From: Acidobacteriota bacterium
Lineage (GTDB): Bacteria; Actinomycetota; Actinomycetes; Actinomycetales; Microbacteriaceae
Length of the DNA: 33,538 nucleotides
Reading direction: 5' to 3'
NCBI GenBank assembly: GCA_019352055.1
Contig: JABBOB010000004.1
Span: forward strand, 2,664-36,201
Each line of letters begins with the position of its first letter. Position 1 is the first letter of the stretch. A program made the position numbers and the translations under genes. Under the pieces are notes generated by a model. The model made no database searches. It was not told the origin of the DNA and worked only from the letters and a program-made list of their open reading frames with translations. Positions 1 to 8,778 of the stretch are shown in pieces.

Positions 1-97
1 GCGACGCGGCTTCCGACGTCCGCCGCAACGACTCCGGGTCGCTCTCCCGGAACCCACCCCTTGTGTGTCATATATCGGACACCGAAAGGACAACACC
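1..97 (+). other. Intergenic region upstream of rpoA
   Basis: No coding sequence is supported here; the gene before rpoA (usually rpsK or rpsD in this operon) lies outside the window. A small inverted repeat, TCCGGG at 33-38 and CCCGGA at 46-51, could fold as a 6-bp hairpin. The A/T-rich TATATC at 71-76 resembles a -10 element, but no convincing -35 accompanies it. The purine stretch GAAAGGA at 83-89 is a plausible ribosome binding site for the GTG at 98. Confidence 0.5.
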
Positions 98-1090
98 GTG
101 CTCATCGCACAGCGCCCCACCCTCGCCGAGGAGCCCATCAGCGAGTTCCGCTCGCGGTTCGTCATCGAGCCGCTCGAGCCGGGCTTCGGCTACACGCTCG
201 GCAACTCGCTCCGCCGCACCCTGCTCTCATCGATCCCGGGTGCCGCGGTCACGTCCATCCGGATCGAGGGCGTCCAGCACGAGTTCACGACGATCCCCGG
301 TGTGAAGGAGGACGTCACCGAGATCATCCTGAACATCAAGCAGCTGGTCGTCTCCTCCGAGCACGACGAGCCGATCACCGCCTACCTGCGCAAGCAGAGC
401 GAGGGACCCGTCACGGCGGCCGACATCTCCGCTCCGGCCGGCGTGGAGATCCACAACCCCGACCTGCTCATCGCGACGCTCAACGACAAGGCGCGCTTCG
501 ACCTCGAGCTCACCATCGAGCGCGGTCGCGGCTACGTCTCGGCGACGCAGAACCGCAGTGAGTTCAGCGAGGCCGGCCAGATCCCGGTCGACTCGATCTA
601 CTCGCCCGTCCTGAAGGTCACCTACCGCGTCGAGGCGACGCGTGCCGGTGAGCGCACGGACTTCGACCGCCTGGTCGTCGACGTGGAGTCGAAGCCGGCG
701 ATCACGCCGCGCGACGCCATCGCGTCCGCCGGCCGAACCCTGACCGAGCTCTTCGGTCTCGCCCGCGAGCTCAACAGCGCGGCCGAGGGCATCGAGATCG
801 GTCCGGCTCCGGTGGACCAGCTGGTCTCCTCCGAGTTGTCGATGCCGATCGAGGACCTCGACCTGTCCGTCCGCTCGTACAACTGCCTCAAGCGCGAGGG
901 CATCAACACGGTGAGCGAGCTGGTCTCCCTCTCCGAGACGCAGCTGATGAACATCCGCAACTTCGGTCAGAAGTCCGTCGACGAGGTCAAGGACAAGCTC
1001 GTCGAGCTCGGCCTCTCCCTCAAGGACGCCGTGCCCGGCTTCGACGGCACGCACTTCTACTCCGCCTACGACGACGAGGAGAACGCATAA
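98..1090 (+). CDS. rpoA: DNA-directed RNA polymerase subunit alpha
   Basis: Alpha subunit of RNA polymerase, 330 residues, the usual actinobacterial length. The N-terminal assembly domain (about 1-230) carries the conserved [15 protein letters not shown] segment used in dimerisation and beta/beta-prime binding. The C-terminal domain (about 250-310) has the helix-hairpin-helix core with [14 protein letters not shown] and [11 protein letters not shown], which contacts UP elements and activators. An ATG at 65 is in frame, but the GTG at 98 is preferred: it gives the family start MLIAQRPTL and has GAAAGGA at 83-89 upstream. The stop overlaps the rplQ start by one base (TAATG), so the two are probably translationally coupled. 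Confidence 0.97.
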   Translation: MLIAQRPTLAEEPISEFRSRFVIEPLEPGFGYTLGNSLRRTLLSSIPGAAVTSIRIEGVQHEFTTIPGVKEDVTEIILNIKQLVVSSEHDEPITAYLRKQSEGPVTAADISAPAGVEIHNPDLLIATLNDKARFDLELTIERGRGYVSATQNRSEFSEAGQIPVDSIYSPVLKVTYRVEATRAGERTDFDRLVVDVESKPAITPRDAIASAGRTLTELFGLARELNSAAEGIEIGPAPVDQLVSSELSMPIEDLDLSVRSYNCLKREGINTVSELVSLSETQLMNIRNFGQKSVDEVKDKLVELGLSLKDAVPGFDGTHFYSAYDDEENA

Positions 1091-1686
1091 TGCCCAGGCC
1101 CACCAAGGGACCCCGTCTCGGCGGCGGACCGGCGCACGAGCGGCTGATGCTGGGCCTGCTGGCCTCGCAGCTGTTCGAGCACCGCTCGATCCAGACCACG
1201 GAGGCGAAGGCCAAGCGCCTGCGCCCGGTCGCCGAGCGTCTCGTCACGTTCGCGAAGCGCGGCGATCTGCACGCGCGCCGTCGTGTGATGCGCACCATCA
1301 ACGACAAGACCGTCGTGCACGAGCTCTTCACGGAGATCGCGCCCCTGGTCGCCGAGCGTCAGGGTGGCTACACCCGGATCGTGAAGACGGGCTTCCGGAA
1401 GGGTGACAACGCTCCGATGGCCGTGATCGAGCTCGTGCTCGAGCCCGTCACCCCGAAGCGCGCCGCGCGCACCCGCACGGCGGCGTCGACGACCCCGACC
1501 GTCCCGGTCGAGGAGACCGAGGCCGTCGAGGCGTCCGCGCCCGTCGAGTCGGAGTCGGAGACGCCCGCGGCAGCCGAGGTCGAGGAGACCGCGGCCGCCA
1601 CCGGCGAGGACGCGCCCGAGGTCGAGGCACCCGCCGCCGACGAGCCGGCCACGCCGGACGAGAAGCCGGCGACGCCCGCCTCCTGA
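1090..1686 (+). CDS. rplQ: 50S ribosomal protein L17 with acidic C-terminal extension
   Basis: Ribosomal protein L17, a component of the large subunit near the exit tunnel. The first ~120 residues are the L17 core (start [20 protein letters not shown], then the [17 protein letters not shown] and [20 protein letters not shown] segments). The remaining ~75 residues are an Ala/Glu/Pro/Thr-rich, strongly acidic low-complexity tail, making the protein 198 residues against about 120-130 in E. coli. Such tails on L17 occur in other Actinobacteria. The start codon overlaps the rpoA stop and the gene ends 34 bases before a strong terminator, so it closes the alpha operon. Confidence 0.96.
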   Translation: MPRPTKGPRLGGGPAHERLMLGLLASQLFEHRSIQTTEAKAKRLRPVAERLVTFAKRGDLHARRRVMRTINDKTVVHELFTEIAPLVAERQGGYTRIVKTGFRKGDNAPMAVIELVLEPVTPKRAARTRTAASTTPTVPVEETEAVEASAPVESESETPAAAEVEETAAATGEDAPEVEAPAADEPATPDEKPATPAS

Positions 1687-1720
1687 CACCCGCGCCGACA
1701 CACGCGGTCGTCCACAGCAC

Positions 1721-1750
1721 GGAGCCGCGCACCTTCGGGTGCGCGGCTCC
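1721..1750 (+). terminator. Intrinsic terminator of the rpoA-rplQ operon
   Basis: A perfect 13-bp GC-rich stem (GGAGCCGCGCACC at 1721-1733 with its complement at 1738-1750) is closed by a TTCG tetraloop. Only a weak T-containing stretch (GCTGTCGTTC) follows, which is common for terminators in high-GC Actinobacteria. Confidence 0.85.
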
Positions 1751-1822
1751 GCTGTCGTTCCGGGGGTGCACACAGCGGCTCGGCCGGGGATCGCGGGGCG
1801 GCGGGTCCCCGGGGGCGCCATC

Positions 1823-1828
1823 TAGGCT
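1823..1828 (+). promoter_or_regulatory. -10 element of a leaderless promoter (LigD-type polymerase)
   Basis: TAGGCT lies 6 bases upstream of the ATG at 1835, the spacing expected if transcription starts at the A of the start codon. No Shine-Dalgarno sequence is present in that gap. Confidence 0.65.
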
Positions 1829-1834
1829 CCCCGC

Positions 1835-2860
1835 ATGGCGAGCGATGCGACCACCGTCGATGTCGACGGGCCGCACGGCACCCGGACCATGCGGGTGTCC
1901 AGCCCGTCGCGCGTGATCTGGCCCGAGATCGGCATCACGAAGCTGGAGCTCGTCGAGTACGTCGTCGCGGTCTCCGAGGCGTTCCTCGCCGCGAACGGCG
2001 ACCGCCCGCTGTCCCTCCAGCGGTTCGGGGGCGACGTGACCGGGGAGTCGTACTTCTCGAAGAACCCGCCGAAGGGCGCGCCGGGCTGGATCCGCACGGT
2101 CGACGTCACCTACCCCTCCGGACGGACGCACCCCCAGCTCGTGCTCGACGAGGCGGCCGCGATCGTGTGGGCCGCGCAGATGAACACGGTCGTGTTCCAC
2201 GCCTGGCCCTCCAGAGCCTCGAACCCGGACAACCCGGACCAGCTGCGGATCGACCTCGACCCCCAGCCCGGGACGGCCTTGGCCGAGGCGACGCATGCGG
2301 CGTTCGGCATGCGCGACGTGCTCGCCGAGGCGGGGCTGACCGCCTTCGTGAAGACGTCCGGCAACCGGGGTCTGCACCTGTACGCACCGATCCGGCCGGA
2401 GTGGGAGTTCCTCGACGTGCGGCACGCGGTGATCGCGGCGGCGCGGGAGCTCGAGCGGCGAGCGCCGGAGGCGGTCACCACGGCCTGGTGGAAGGAGCTC
2501 CGCGGCGAGCGGATCTTCCTGGACTACAACCAGGCCGCCCGCGACCGGACGATCGCCGGTGCCTACAGCCCGCGTCCGCTCCCGACGGCGACGGTGTCCT
2601 GCCCGGTGACCTGGGAGGAGCTCGAGGCAGGGGTCGACCCCTCGGCGTTCACGGTGCGGACGGTGCCGGACCGGCTCGCCGCCGTCGGCGACCCGTGGGC
2701 GACGATGACCGATGCCGCCGGCGGCATCGAGACGCTGCTGTCCTGGTGGGAGCGGGACCTCGCGCACGGGGAGGGCGAGCTGCCCTTCCCGCCGGACTAC
2801 CCGAAGATGCCGGGGGAGCCGCCGCGCGTCCAGCCGTCGAGGGCCCGCAAGGAGCCCTGA
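1835..2860 (+). CDS. Stand-alone LigD-type DNA polymerase/primase domain protein
   Basis: A 341-residue protein of the LigD polymerase (archaeo-eukaryotic primase-like) family, which adds ribo- or deoxyribonucleotides to DNA ends in bacterial end joining. It contains only the polymerase domain; ligase and nuclease modules are absent. Visible active-site motifs are the metal-binding pair in RIDLDP (D140, D142), TSGNRGLHLY (H181) and the third acidic residue in FLDYNQ (D230), with RFGGDVTGESYFSKNPP near the N-terminus as in the phosphate-binding region. The start is set by the leaderless -10 directly upstream. A separate ATP-dependent ligase lies at 3700-4752 on the other strand. No Ku gene is in the window, so a role in end joining is inferred from the family. 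Confidence 0.9.
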   Translation: MASDATTVDVDGPHGTRTMRVSSPSRVIWPEIGITKLELVEYVVAVSEAFLAANGDRPLSLQRFGGDVTGESYFSKNPPKGAPGWIRTVDVTYPSGRTHPQLVLDEAAAIVWAAQMNTVVFHAWPSRASNPDNPDQLRIDLDPQPGTALAEATHAAFGMRDVLAEAGLTAFVKTSGNRGLHLYAPIRPEWEFLDVRHAVIAAARELERRAPEAVTTAWWKELRGERIFLDYNQAARDRTIAGAYSPRPLPTATVSCPVTWEELEAGVDPSAFTVRTVPDRLAAVGDPWATMTDAAGGIETLLSWWERDLAHGEGELPFPPDYPKMPGEPPRVQPSRARKEP

Positions 2861-2935
2861 CCGTCCGCCGCTCACGGCGCGATCCGGGTCGTCGTCGCGG
2901 CGCCGACGCGGCTCGAATCGCGAGCAGAGCCCGGT

Positions 2936-3703
2936 TCAGGCGGGCTGCGCCTCGTGGATGAGGTCGAGGGCGGCGCGGAGGGCACCGGCGTCCACCTGCC
3001 CGGGCGCGCTCGCGGCGCCGACGGTGCCGAACGTGAGCGCCGAACCGAAGGTCTCGCCCGCCAGACGGGAGACGACGCCGAGCGGTCCCATGGCCATCGT
3101 GATCGCGGGACGAGCTCCCGGCCGGGCGGCGTAGTCGCTCGTCGCGCCGAGGAGCGTGAGCACGTCGTCCGTGCTCGCCGGCATGCAGGCGAGCTTGACG
3201 ATGTCGGCGCCGAGCTCCTGCTGCCGCACGAGTCGCGCCAGGATCTCGTCGCGCGTCGGCGTCGAGCGGAAGTCGTGGAACGAGAGCACGACGGGTTTGC
3301 CGATGTCGTGCACCCCGTCGACGACGGCCAGGACGACGTCCTCCGGCAACGCCATCTGCACGTCGACGGCGTGCACGCCGCTCCGTGCCGCCGCGGCGAG
3401 CAGCAGATCGCGGTAGCGGCCCGGCTCGAGTCCGGCCGCGCCGCCCTCGGACGCGGTCCGGAACGTGAGCAGCACCGGCAGGGCCGGGTCCAGCGCGACC
3501 CCGAGCAGGTCGACGGCGTCCTGCACGGCCCGCAGGCTCCCCGCGTCCGCGAGCCGGTCGATCCGCAGCTCCACGAGATCAGCGACGGCGACGGTCACGG
3601 CCTCGGCCTCCGCCGCCAGCTCCCGCAGCGTGGCGCCCGTGAGCGGCACGCAGATCTTCGGACGACCGCTTCCGAGCTCGACCCCGCCGAGCCGGACCGT
3701 CAT
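2936..3703 (-). CDS. aroD: 3-dehydroquinate dehydratase, type I
   Basis: Type I 3-dehydroquinase, third step of the shikimate pathway, converting 3-dehydroquinate to 3-dehydroshikimate through a Schiff base. The 255-residue protein keeps the family landmarks: VELRIDRL near residue 47, LLTFRT near 80, the general-base histidine in VVLSFHDF (H143), and the Schiff-base lysine in ADIVKLACM (K170), matching the numbering I recall for the enterobacterial enzyme. A MAMGPLGVVSRL segment follows, as expected. Its ATG overlaps the TGA of the upstream DNA ligase by four bases (ATGA), so it is probably co-translated with that gene, an unusual pairing. It converges on the LigD-type polymerase gene, with 75 bases between. 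Confidence 0.94.
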   Translation of the reverse strand: MTVRLGGVELGSGRPKICVPLTGATLRELAAEAEAVTVAVADLVELRIDRLADAGSLRAVQDAVDLLGVALDPALPVLLTFRTASEGGAAGLEPGRYRDLLLAAAARSGVHAVDVQMALPEDVVLAVVDGVHDIGKPVVLSFHDFRSTPTRDEILARLVRQQELGADIVKLACMPASTDDVLTLLGATSDYAARPGARPAITMAMGPLGVVSRLAGETFGSALTFGTVGAASAPGQVDAGALRAALDLIHEAQPA

Positions 3704-4752
3704 GCGAGCACCTCGCCGAGGTCGTACGCGCGCGGAACCTCGAGCTGCTCGAAGGTGCAGGACCGCGCCTCGCGGTCAGGCCGCCAGCGCTCGAGCTGCA
3801 CCGTGTGACGGAAGCGGTCGCCCTCCATCTGGTCGTACCGGACCTCGAGCACGCGCTCGGGCCTCAGCACGACGAACGAGGTGTCCTTCGACGACGAGAA
3901 GCGGTTCCGCTCGCCCTGCCCGCGCATCGGCTCACCCTGCTCGTCGAGGGCGACGAGTGGCGCGAGCCCGCCGATCAGCTCGTCGCGCACCTTCGACGTG
4001 AACGCGGAGACGCCGCCCACCTGCCGCAGCACGCCCTCCGCGTCGTACAGCGAGAGCAGGAGCGAACCGACACCGCGGCCGCTCGCGTGGATGCGGTACC
4101 CGGTCGCGATCACGTCGGCGCTGCGGTGGTGCTTGATCTTCAGCATCGTCCGCTTGCCGGGCGCGTAGACGGCGTCGACCGGCTTGGCCACCACGCCGTC
4201 CAGCCCAGCGCCCTCGAACTCGGCCAGCCAGCGCTCCGCGACCGCGGCCTCGTCGGTCACCCGGGACACGAAGAGCGGCGCGGACGGCCTCGGCAGCAGC
4301 GCCGTCAGGGCCGCCCTCCGCTCGCCGAACGGCGTGTCCAGCAGCGATCGGTCGCCTTCGGCGAGCAGGTCGAACGCGATGAACGACGCGGGCGTCTCCA
4401 CCGACAGCTTCGCGATGCGGGAGGCGGCCGGATGGATGCGCTGGGACAGCGCCTCCCAGTCGAGCCGCTGCGCGCCGGGGTCCCCCGTCGGCACCACGAC
4501 CTCGCCGTCGAGCACGCACGGACCGGGGAGGGCGGCCGCCAGCCCGGCGACGAGCTCGGGGAAGTACCGGGTGAGGGCCTTGCCGCCGCGGCTGCCGATC
4601 TCGACGCTCTCGCCGTCGAACGCGACGATGCCGCGGAACCCGTCCCACTTCGGTTCGTAGAGCAGCGCACCGCCGCCCGGCGCCGTGGTCGGCACGCTCG
4701 CGACCGCCTTGGCGAGCATCGGCTCGATGGTGTGGTCCACGGACTCGGGCAT
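3700..4752 (-). CDS. ATP-dependent DNA ligase (LigC-like)
   Basis: ATP-dependent DNA ligase of about 350 residues that seals nicks through an enzyme-AMP intermediate. The nucleotidyltransferase motif I is EPKWDGFRG with the adenylated lysine at K35. Downstream are SRGGKALTRYFPEL, CVLDGEVV, a DGVVAKP motif (IV) and TMLKIKHH (V), followed by an OB-fold region ending near LEVRYDQMEGDRFRHTVQLERWRPDR. No polymerase or nuclease domain is attached, as in mycobacterial LigC. Two starts are possible: ATG at 4752 (chosen, with CAGGAT six bases upstream) or GTG at 4767, five codons longer. It is first in an operon with aroD. The nearby LigD-type polymerase may be its partner, but the two genes are on opposite strands. 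Confidence 0.9.
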   Translation of the reverse strand: MPESVDHTIEPMLAKAVASVPTTAPGGGALLYEPKWDGFRGIVAFDGESVEIGSRGGKALTRYFPELVAGLAAALPGPCVLDGEVVVPTGDPGAQRLDWEALSQRIHPAASRIAKLSVETPASFIAFDLLAEGDRSLLDTPFGERRAALTALLPRPSAPLFVSRVTDEAAVAERWLAEFEGAGLDGVVAKPVDAVYAPGKRTMLKIKHHRSADVIATGYRIHASGRGVGSLLLSLYDAEGVLRQVGGVSAFTSKVRDELIGGLAPLVALDEQGEPMRGQGERNRFSSSKDTSFVVLRPERVLEVRYDQMEGDRFRHTVQLERWRPDREARSCTFEQLEVPRAYDLGEVLA

Positions 4753-4845
4753 GCGCTCATCCTGCACCGGGGGACGGCGGGCACGATGGGGGATGACACC
4801 GCTCGAGGCGGCGGACCCGATGCGTTCATCCGGTGCCGGGGGACG
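4751..4845. repeat. Imperfect 26-nt direct repeat at the ligase start
   Basis: Bases 4751-4776 and 4820-4845 match at 22 of 26 positions and lie 69 bases apart. Both copies share the ATGCG.TCATCC and CCGGGGGACG blocks. The copy at 4751-4776 covers the ligase start region and its presumed -10 (ATCCTG at 4759-4764 on this strand). The distal copy lies upstream of it and lacks a start codon (GATGCG replaces CATGCG). Confidence 0.7.
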
Positions 4846-4923
4846 ACCCGCACCCCACTTCGCTCACGCTTCGTGCCGTGCGACGGCGGGTCACGCGGCA
4901 CGAAGCGTGAGGACAGTGCGGGT
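4846..4923. repeat. Two-tier inverted repeat between ligase and truA
   Basis: A perfect 16-bp inverted repeat has arms at 4863-4878 (CTCACGCTTCGTGCCG) and 4896-4911, with a 17-base spacer. It is nested inside an outer 8-bp repeat, ACCCGCAC at 4846-4853 and GTGCGGGT at 4916-4923. It lies between two divergent gene starts. If both genes are leaderless, as their upstream hexamers suggest, the element is not in either mRNA and would act as DNA. It could also be a relic repeat or a hairpin for read-through transcripts. Confidence 0.75.
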
Positions 4924-4941
4924 GTGCGGCAGCATGGAGGG

Positions 4942-5802
4942 ATGGAGGGGTCCGAGCGCGTGCGTCTGGACCTGGCGTACGACGGGACCGGCTTCGCGGG
5001 GTGGGCCGTGCAGCCCGGGCTGCGGACCGCGCAGGGCGAGCTGGAGACCGCACTCGCGGTCGCGACCGGCCGTGCGGAGGGGGCTCCACCGCGACTCGTC
5101 GTCGCGGGTCGCACCGATGCCGGGGTGCACGCGACCGGTCAGGTCGCCCACGTCGACCTGACGGCAGACCAGCTGGCGGCGCTCACCCGCCGGCACGGCG
5201 GCACCGGCGAGGTGGAGGCGATCGCCCGTCGGCTGACCGGACTGCTCGGCGAGCGCGGCGACCTCGTCGTGCACCGCGCCTCGCGCGCACCCGAGGGCTT
5301 CGACGCCCGCTTCAGCGCGATCTTCCGGCGCTACCGCTACCGGATCGCCGACCGGCTCGCGGCGCGCGACCCGCTCGACCGGCATCGGACGGTGACCCAC
5401 CCGCGCCGGCTGGACGACGCCGCGATGGCCTCGGCGGTGGCGGGGCTGCCGGGCCTGCACGACTTCGCGGCGTTCTGCAAGCCGCGCCCCGGCGCAACCA
5501 CGATCCGCACGTTGCAGGCGCTGACCTGGCAGCGGGACGAGACGGGCGTGCTGATCGCCGAGGTCCGCGCCGACGCGTTCTGCCACAACATGGTCCGCTC
5601 GCTGGTGGGGGCGAGCATCGCCGTGGGCCTCGGTCGAATCGCGCCCGAGCGGGTGGGGGAGCTGCTGTCGTCGCCGGTGCGGGCGAACGAGTTCGCCGTC
5701 GCGCCGGCACACGGGCTCACGCTGGTGGAGGTCGGCTACCCCGCCGACGCCGATCTCGCGGCCCAGGCCGAGCAGGCGAGGGCCACCCGAACGCTGGCCT
5801 GA
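4942..5802 (+). CDS. truA: tRNA pseudouridine(38-40) synthase TruA
   Basis: TruA isomerises uridines 38-40 in the tRNA anticodon stem-loop. The 286-residue protein opens with [19 protein letters not shown] and carries the catalytic aspartate in [13 protein letters not shown] (D59). Later motifs are [28 protein letters not shown] and [13 protein letters not shown], all family signatures. GGAGGG directly abuts the ATG and is too close to serve as its ribosome binding site. CAGCAT at 4930-4935 is spaced like a leaderless -10. In many Actinobacteria truA follows rplQ directly; here the ligase/aroD block separates them. Confidence 0.95.
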   Translation: MEGSERVRLDLAYDGTGFAGWAVQPGLRTAQGELETALAVATGRAEGAPPRLVVAGRTDAGVHATGQVAHVDLTADQLAALTRRHGGTGEVEAIARRLTGLLGERGDLVVHRASRAPEGFDARFSAIFRRYRYRIADRLAARDPLDRHRTVTHPRRLDDAAMASAVAGLPGLHDFAAFCKPRPGATTIRTLQALTWQRDETGVLIAEVRADAFCHNMVRSLVGASIAVGLGRIAPERVGELLSSPVRANEFAVAPAHGLTLVEVGYPADADLAAQAEQARATRTLA

Positions 5803-5824
5803 CCGGCGCGCCTCCGGGATCGGG

Positions 5825-5959
5825 TACAGTGGACCGGCTGCACGGAACGCTCCGTCGCGGCTTCGAGCCCTCCACCGCTCGTTCCGGCCCGTCTCTCGGG
5901 TCATGGAACAGGCAACGGAGCGGGATCCACGACCACCTCGAACAGGAAGCGTGCACACA
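5825..5959 (+). promoter_or_regulatory. Promoter and ~120-nt leader of rplM-rpsI
   Basis: TACAGT at 5825-5830 is a good -10 hexamer, giving a transcription start near 5837. No good -35 is seen at the usual spacing. The leader of about 120 bases contains a GGAACG/CGTTCC inverted pair (5844-5849 and 5880-5885). Its length fits ribosomal-protein autoregulation, but I recognise no known leader motif. Confidence 0.5.
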
Positions 5960-6406
5960 GTGACGCGTACGTACAGCCCCAAGGCGAGCGAGATCACCCA
6001 TGACTGGGTCGTCATCGACGCCACCGACATCGTGCTCGGCCGACTCGCCACCCACGCCGCCGCGCTCCTCCGCGGCAAGCACAAGGCGACGTTCGCCCCG
6101 CACCTCGACAGCGGCGACTTCGTCATCATCGTGAACGCCGACAAGGTCGCGCTGACCGGTTCGAAGCGCGACGAGAAGATCGCCTACCGTCACTCGGGCT
6201 ACCCGGGCGGGCTGACCGCGACGAAGTACTCCGAGCTGCTCGAGAAGAACCCGGCCCGCACGGTCGAGAAGTCGATCCGCGGCATGCTGCCGAAGAACTC
6301 CCTCGGTCGCGCCCAGATCAAGAAGCTGAAGGTCTACGCGGGCGCCGAGCACCCGCACGCCGCGCAGCAGCCCACGCCCTACACCCTGACCCAGGTCGCC
6401 CAGTAG
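5960..6406 (+). CDS. rplM: 50S ribosomal protein L13
   Basis: Ribosomal protein L13, an early assembly protein of the large subunit; 148 residues, close to the standard length. The start [21 protein letters not shown] and the motifs [44 protein letters not shown] and [22 protein letters not shown] are diagnostic. The GTG at 5960 is chosen because AGGAAG lies about ten bases upstream; an in-frame GTG at 5951 would sit against that site, and an ATG at 5903 is not supported by the family. It is followed 25 bases later by rpsI, the classical L13-S9 operon. Confidence 0.96.
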   Translation: MTRTYSPKASEITHDWVVIDATDIVLGRLATHAAALLRGKHKATFAPHLDSGDFVIIVNADKVALTGSKRDEKIAYRHSGYPGGLTATKYSELLEKNPARTVEKSIRGMLPKNSLGRAQIKKLKVYAGAEHPHAAQQPTPYTLTQVAQ

Positions 6407-6431
6407 GGCCCGGAAGAGACAAGCACAGACC

Positions 6432-6914
6432 ATGGCACAGATCGCAGATTCCATCGACGTCCCGTCGACCTTCACCACCTCCTCCACCCCGGCCCCGGCC
6501 CCGGCCGTCGAGCGCCCGCCGCTCACCGTCCCGGGCGCCGCAGTCGGCCGCCGCAAGCAGGCGATCGCTCGCGTCCGCCTCATCCCGGGCAGCGGCACGA
6601 TCACGGTCAACGGCCGCACGTTCGAGGACTACTTCCCGAACAAGCTGCACCAGCAGCTGATCAACGACCCGTTCACGATCCTGCAGCTCACGGGCGCCTA
6701 CGACGTCATCGCGAAGATCTCCGGCGGTGGCCCCTCCGGCCAGGCCGGTGCGCTCCGCCTCGGCATCGCGCGCTCGTTGAACCAGATCGACGAGGAGAAC
6801 AACCGACCCGACCTGAAGAAGGCGGGCTTCCTGAGCCGCGATGCGCGGGTCAAGGAGCGCAAGAAGGCCGGTCTGAAGAAGGCGCGCAAGGCGCCGCAGT
6901 TCTCCAAGCGCTGA
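6432..6914 (+). CDS. rpsI: 30S ribosomal protein S9
   Basis: Ribosomal protein S9 of the small subunit; its C-terminal SKR tail reaches the P-site tRNA. The S9 core starts near residue 38 ([20 protein letters not shown]) and continues with [35 protein letters not shown] and [24 protein letters not shown]. About 35 extra N-terminal residues rich in Thr, Ser, Pro and Ala make it 160 residues, a pattern also known in other Actinobacteria. GGAAGAGA upstream serves as ribosome binding site. It is co-transcribed with rplM and followed by glmM. Confidence 0.96.
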   Translation: MAQIADSIDVPSTFTTSSTPAPAPAVERPPLTVPGAAVGRRKQAIARVRLIPGSGTITVNGRTFEDYFPNKLHQQLINDPFTILQLTGAYDVIAKISGGGPSGQAGALRLGIARSLNQIDEENNRPDLKKAGFLSRDARVKERKKAGLKKARKAPQFSKR

Positions 6915-6937
6915 TCGGCGCGCTGCACCACCGCTCG

Positions 6938-8293
6938 ATGCCACGCCTCTTCGGCACGGACGGCGTGCGCGGTCTCGCGAACCGCGAGGTCACGGCCGAG
7001 CTGGCCCTGTCCCTCGCGCAGGCGGCCGCGCACGTCCTGGGCGACGGTCCGCGCGCGAGCGGCCGTCGTCCCGTCGCCGTGCTCGCGCGGGACCCGCGGA
7101 TCTCCGGCGAGTTCATCTCGGCGGCGGTCGCGGCGGGTCTCGCCGGGTCCGGCGTGGACGTCTACGACGCAGGCGTCATCCCGACGCCGGCGGCCGCGTT
7201 CCTGATCGCCGACATCCGAGCGGACTTCGGTGTGATGATCAGCGCCTCGCACAACCCTGCACCGGACAACGGGATCAAGATCTTCGCCGCCGGCGGGAAG
7301 AAGCTCCCCGACGAGACCGAGGACCGCATCCAGGCGGCGATGGCCGAGCCCCCGCTCGCACCGGTCGGCGCGGAGGTCGGGCGCATCCGGCGCTTCGCCG
7401 ACGCGGAGGACCGCTACGTCGTGCACCTCATCGAGTCCCTCCCGCACCGTCTCGACGGCCTGACGATCGTGCTGGACTGCGCGAACGGGGCGGCAGCCGG
7501 CGTGTCGCCCGAGGCGTTCCACCTCGCGGGCGCGGAGGTCATCCCGATCGGCAACGATCCGGACGGCATGAACATCAACGACGGTGTCGGCTCGACGCAT
7601 CTCGACCTGCTCGCAGCGGAGGTGCTGCGGCACGGCGCCGATGCGGGGATCGCGCACGACGGCGACGCGGACCGCTGCCTCGCGGTCGATGCGAACGGCG
7701 ACCGGATCGACGGGGACCGGATCATGGCGATCCTGGCGAAATCGATGCACGAGCGCGGCGTGCTGCGCGAGGACACGCTCGTCACCACGGTGATGAGCAA
7801 CATCGGCCTGCACCGCGCGATGCGCGCCTCCGGCATCACGGTGCTGCAGACCCGGGTGGGTGACCGCTACGTGCTCGAGGAGCTCGGGGCACGCAACCTC
7901 TCGCTGGGCGGCGAGCAGTCGGGCCACGTGATCATGGCCGACCACGCGACGACGGGTGACGGCCTGCTGACCGGACTGCACCTGATGGCCGAGGTCGCGC
8001 GGACCGGGCGCACGCTCGCCGACCTCGCGGGCGAGGTCGCCGTCTACCCGCAGGTGCTCGTCAACGTGCAGGGTGTCGACCGCGACCGCACCGACGATCC
8101 GGTGCTCGCCGCGGCGGTCAGCGCCGCCGAGGCGCAGCTCGGGGAGTCCGGACGCGTGCTGCTGCGTCCCTCCGGCACCGAACCGCTGGTCCGGGTCATG
8201 GTGGAGGCATCCGAGCTGGACACCGCCACCGCGATCGCCGCCTCGCTCGCCGCGGTCGTGCGCGAGCGCCTCGCCCTCCCGCCGGGCCCGTGA
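6938..8293 (+). CDS. glmM: Phosphoglucosamine mutase
   Basis: Interconverts glucosamine-6-phosphate and glucosamine-1-phosphate, the step after GlmS on the way to UDP-N-acetylglucosamine. The 451-residue protein starts [19 protein letters not shown]. It carries the phosphorylated active-site serine in [13 protein letters not shown] (S104), the metal-binding loop [12 protein letters not shown], the sugar-binding GGEQSGHVI and the phosphate-binding [12 protein letters not shown] near the C-terminus. It starts 23 bases after rpsI with no strong ribosome binding site. Its stop overlaps the next start (GTGA). The rplM-rpsI-glmM order is conserved in Actinobacteria. Confidence 0.96.
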   Translation: MPRLFGTDGVRGLANREVTAELALSLAQAAAHVLGDGPRASGRRPVAVLARDPRISGEFISAAVAAGLAGSGVDVYDAGVIPTPAAAFLIADIRADFGVMISASHNPAPDNGIKIFAAGGKKLPDETEDRIQAAMAEPPLAPVGAEVGRIRRFADAEDRYVVHLIESLPHRLDGLTIVLDCANGAAAGVSPEAFHLAGAEVIPIGNDPDGMNINDGVGSTHLDLLAAEVLRHGADAGIAHDGDADRCLAVDANGDRIDGDRIMAILAKSMHERGVLREDTLVTTVMSNIGLHRAMRASGITVLQTRVGDRYVLEELGARNLSLGGEQSGHVIMADHATTGDGLLTGLHLMAEVARTGRTLADLAGEVAVYPQVLVNVQGVDRDRTDDPVLAAAVSAAEAQLGESGRVLLRPSGTEPLVRVMVEASELDTATAIAASLAAVVRERLALPPGP

Positions 8294-8751
8294 GCCGCGT
8301 CGCTCCGCAGCCGGACGAGGCCGCACGGCGCCGGACCGCTCGCGGCACCCTGATCCTCGGCATCCTCATCTGCGTCCCGCGGCTGGTGCTCGTCTGGTTC
8401 GCCCGGCCCGTCGTGGACATCCTGCAGGTCGCGACGACGCTGCTGTTCGTCGGCGGCCTGCTCGTGATCGCGGTCGCGATCTTCCGGTACAAGGCGATCC
8501 GGGGACCGAGCGTCTGGCCGCTCGCTGTCGCGGGGGTCGTGTGCGTGCTGCTCGCCGGGGTCCTGCTGAAGGTGTTCCCGGCCGGTCAGGCCCAGCTCGC
8601 CTACGACGGCGGCGTCCTGGCCCCGCCGGCGGCGATCGCGTACCAGTACGGCTACGTCGCGCTCGGCGGCATGTCGCAGCTCGGGCTGATGCTCATCGTC
8701 GGTGCGATCGGGGTCGGCATCACGAACCGCAGGAGCCGTCGCGCATCCTGA
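8290..8751 (+). CDS. Small integral membrane protein of unknown function
   Basis: A 153-residue protein with about four hydrophobic segments: roughly 20-36 ([17 protein letters not shown]), 45-63, 75-93 and 125-145. The N-terminus is charged and Arg-rich and there is a short RRSRRAS tail. I recognise no family motif. The GTG start overlaps the glmM stop (GTGA), so it is translationally coupled to glmM. It faces coaA convergently with only 27 bases between stops. Confidence 0.75.
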   Translation: MSRVAPQPDEAARRRTARGTLILGILICVPRLVLVWFARPVVDILQVATTLLFVGGLLVIAVAIFRYKAIRGPSVWPLAVAGVVCVLLAGVLLKVFPAGQAQLAYDGGVLAPPAAIAYQYGYVALGGMSQLGLMLIVGAIGVGITNRRSRRAS

Positions 8752-8778
8752 TCCGCGCCCGCATCGCGACCAGCGGGG

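Noticed and set aside
3805-4941. Plus-strand frame continuous with truA, about 380 codons upstream of its start
   Set aside because: It is antisense to the DNA ligase. TruA homology begins at the ATG at 4942.
6470-6530. Short CCCCGG repeats in the start of rpsI
   Set aside because: They encode the Pro/Ala-rich N-terminal extension of S9 and need no other explanation.
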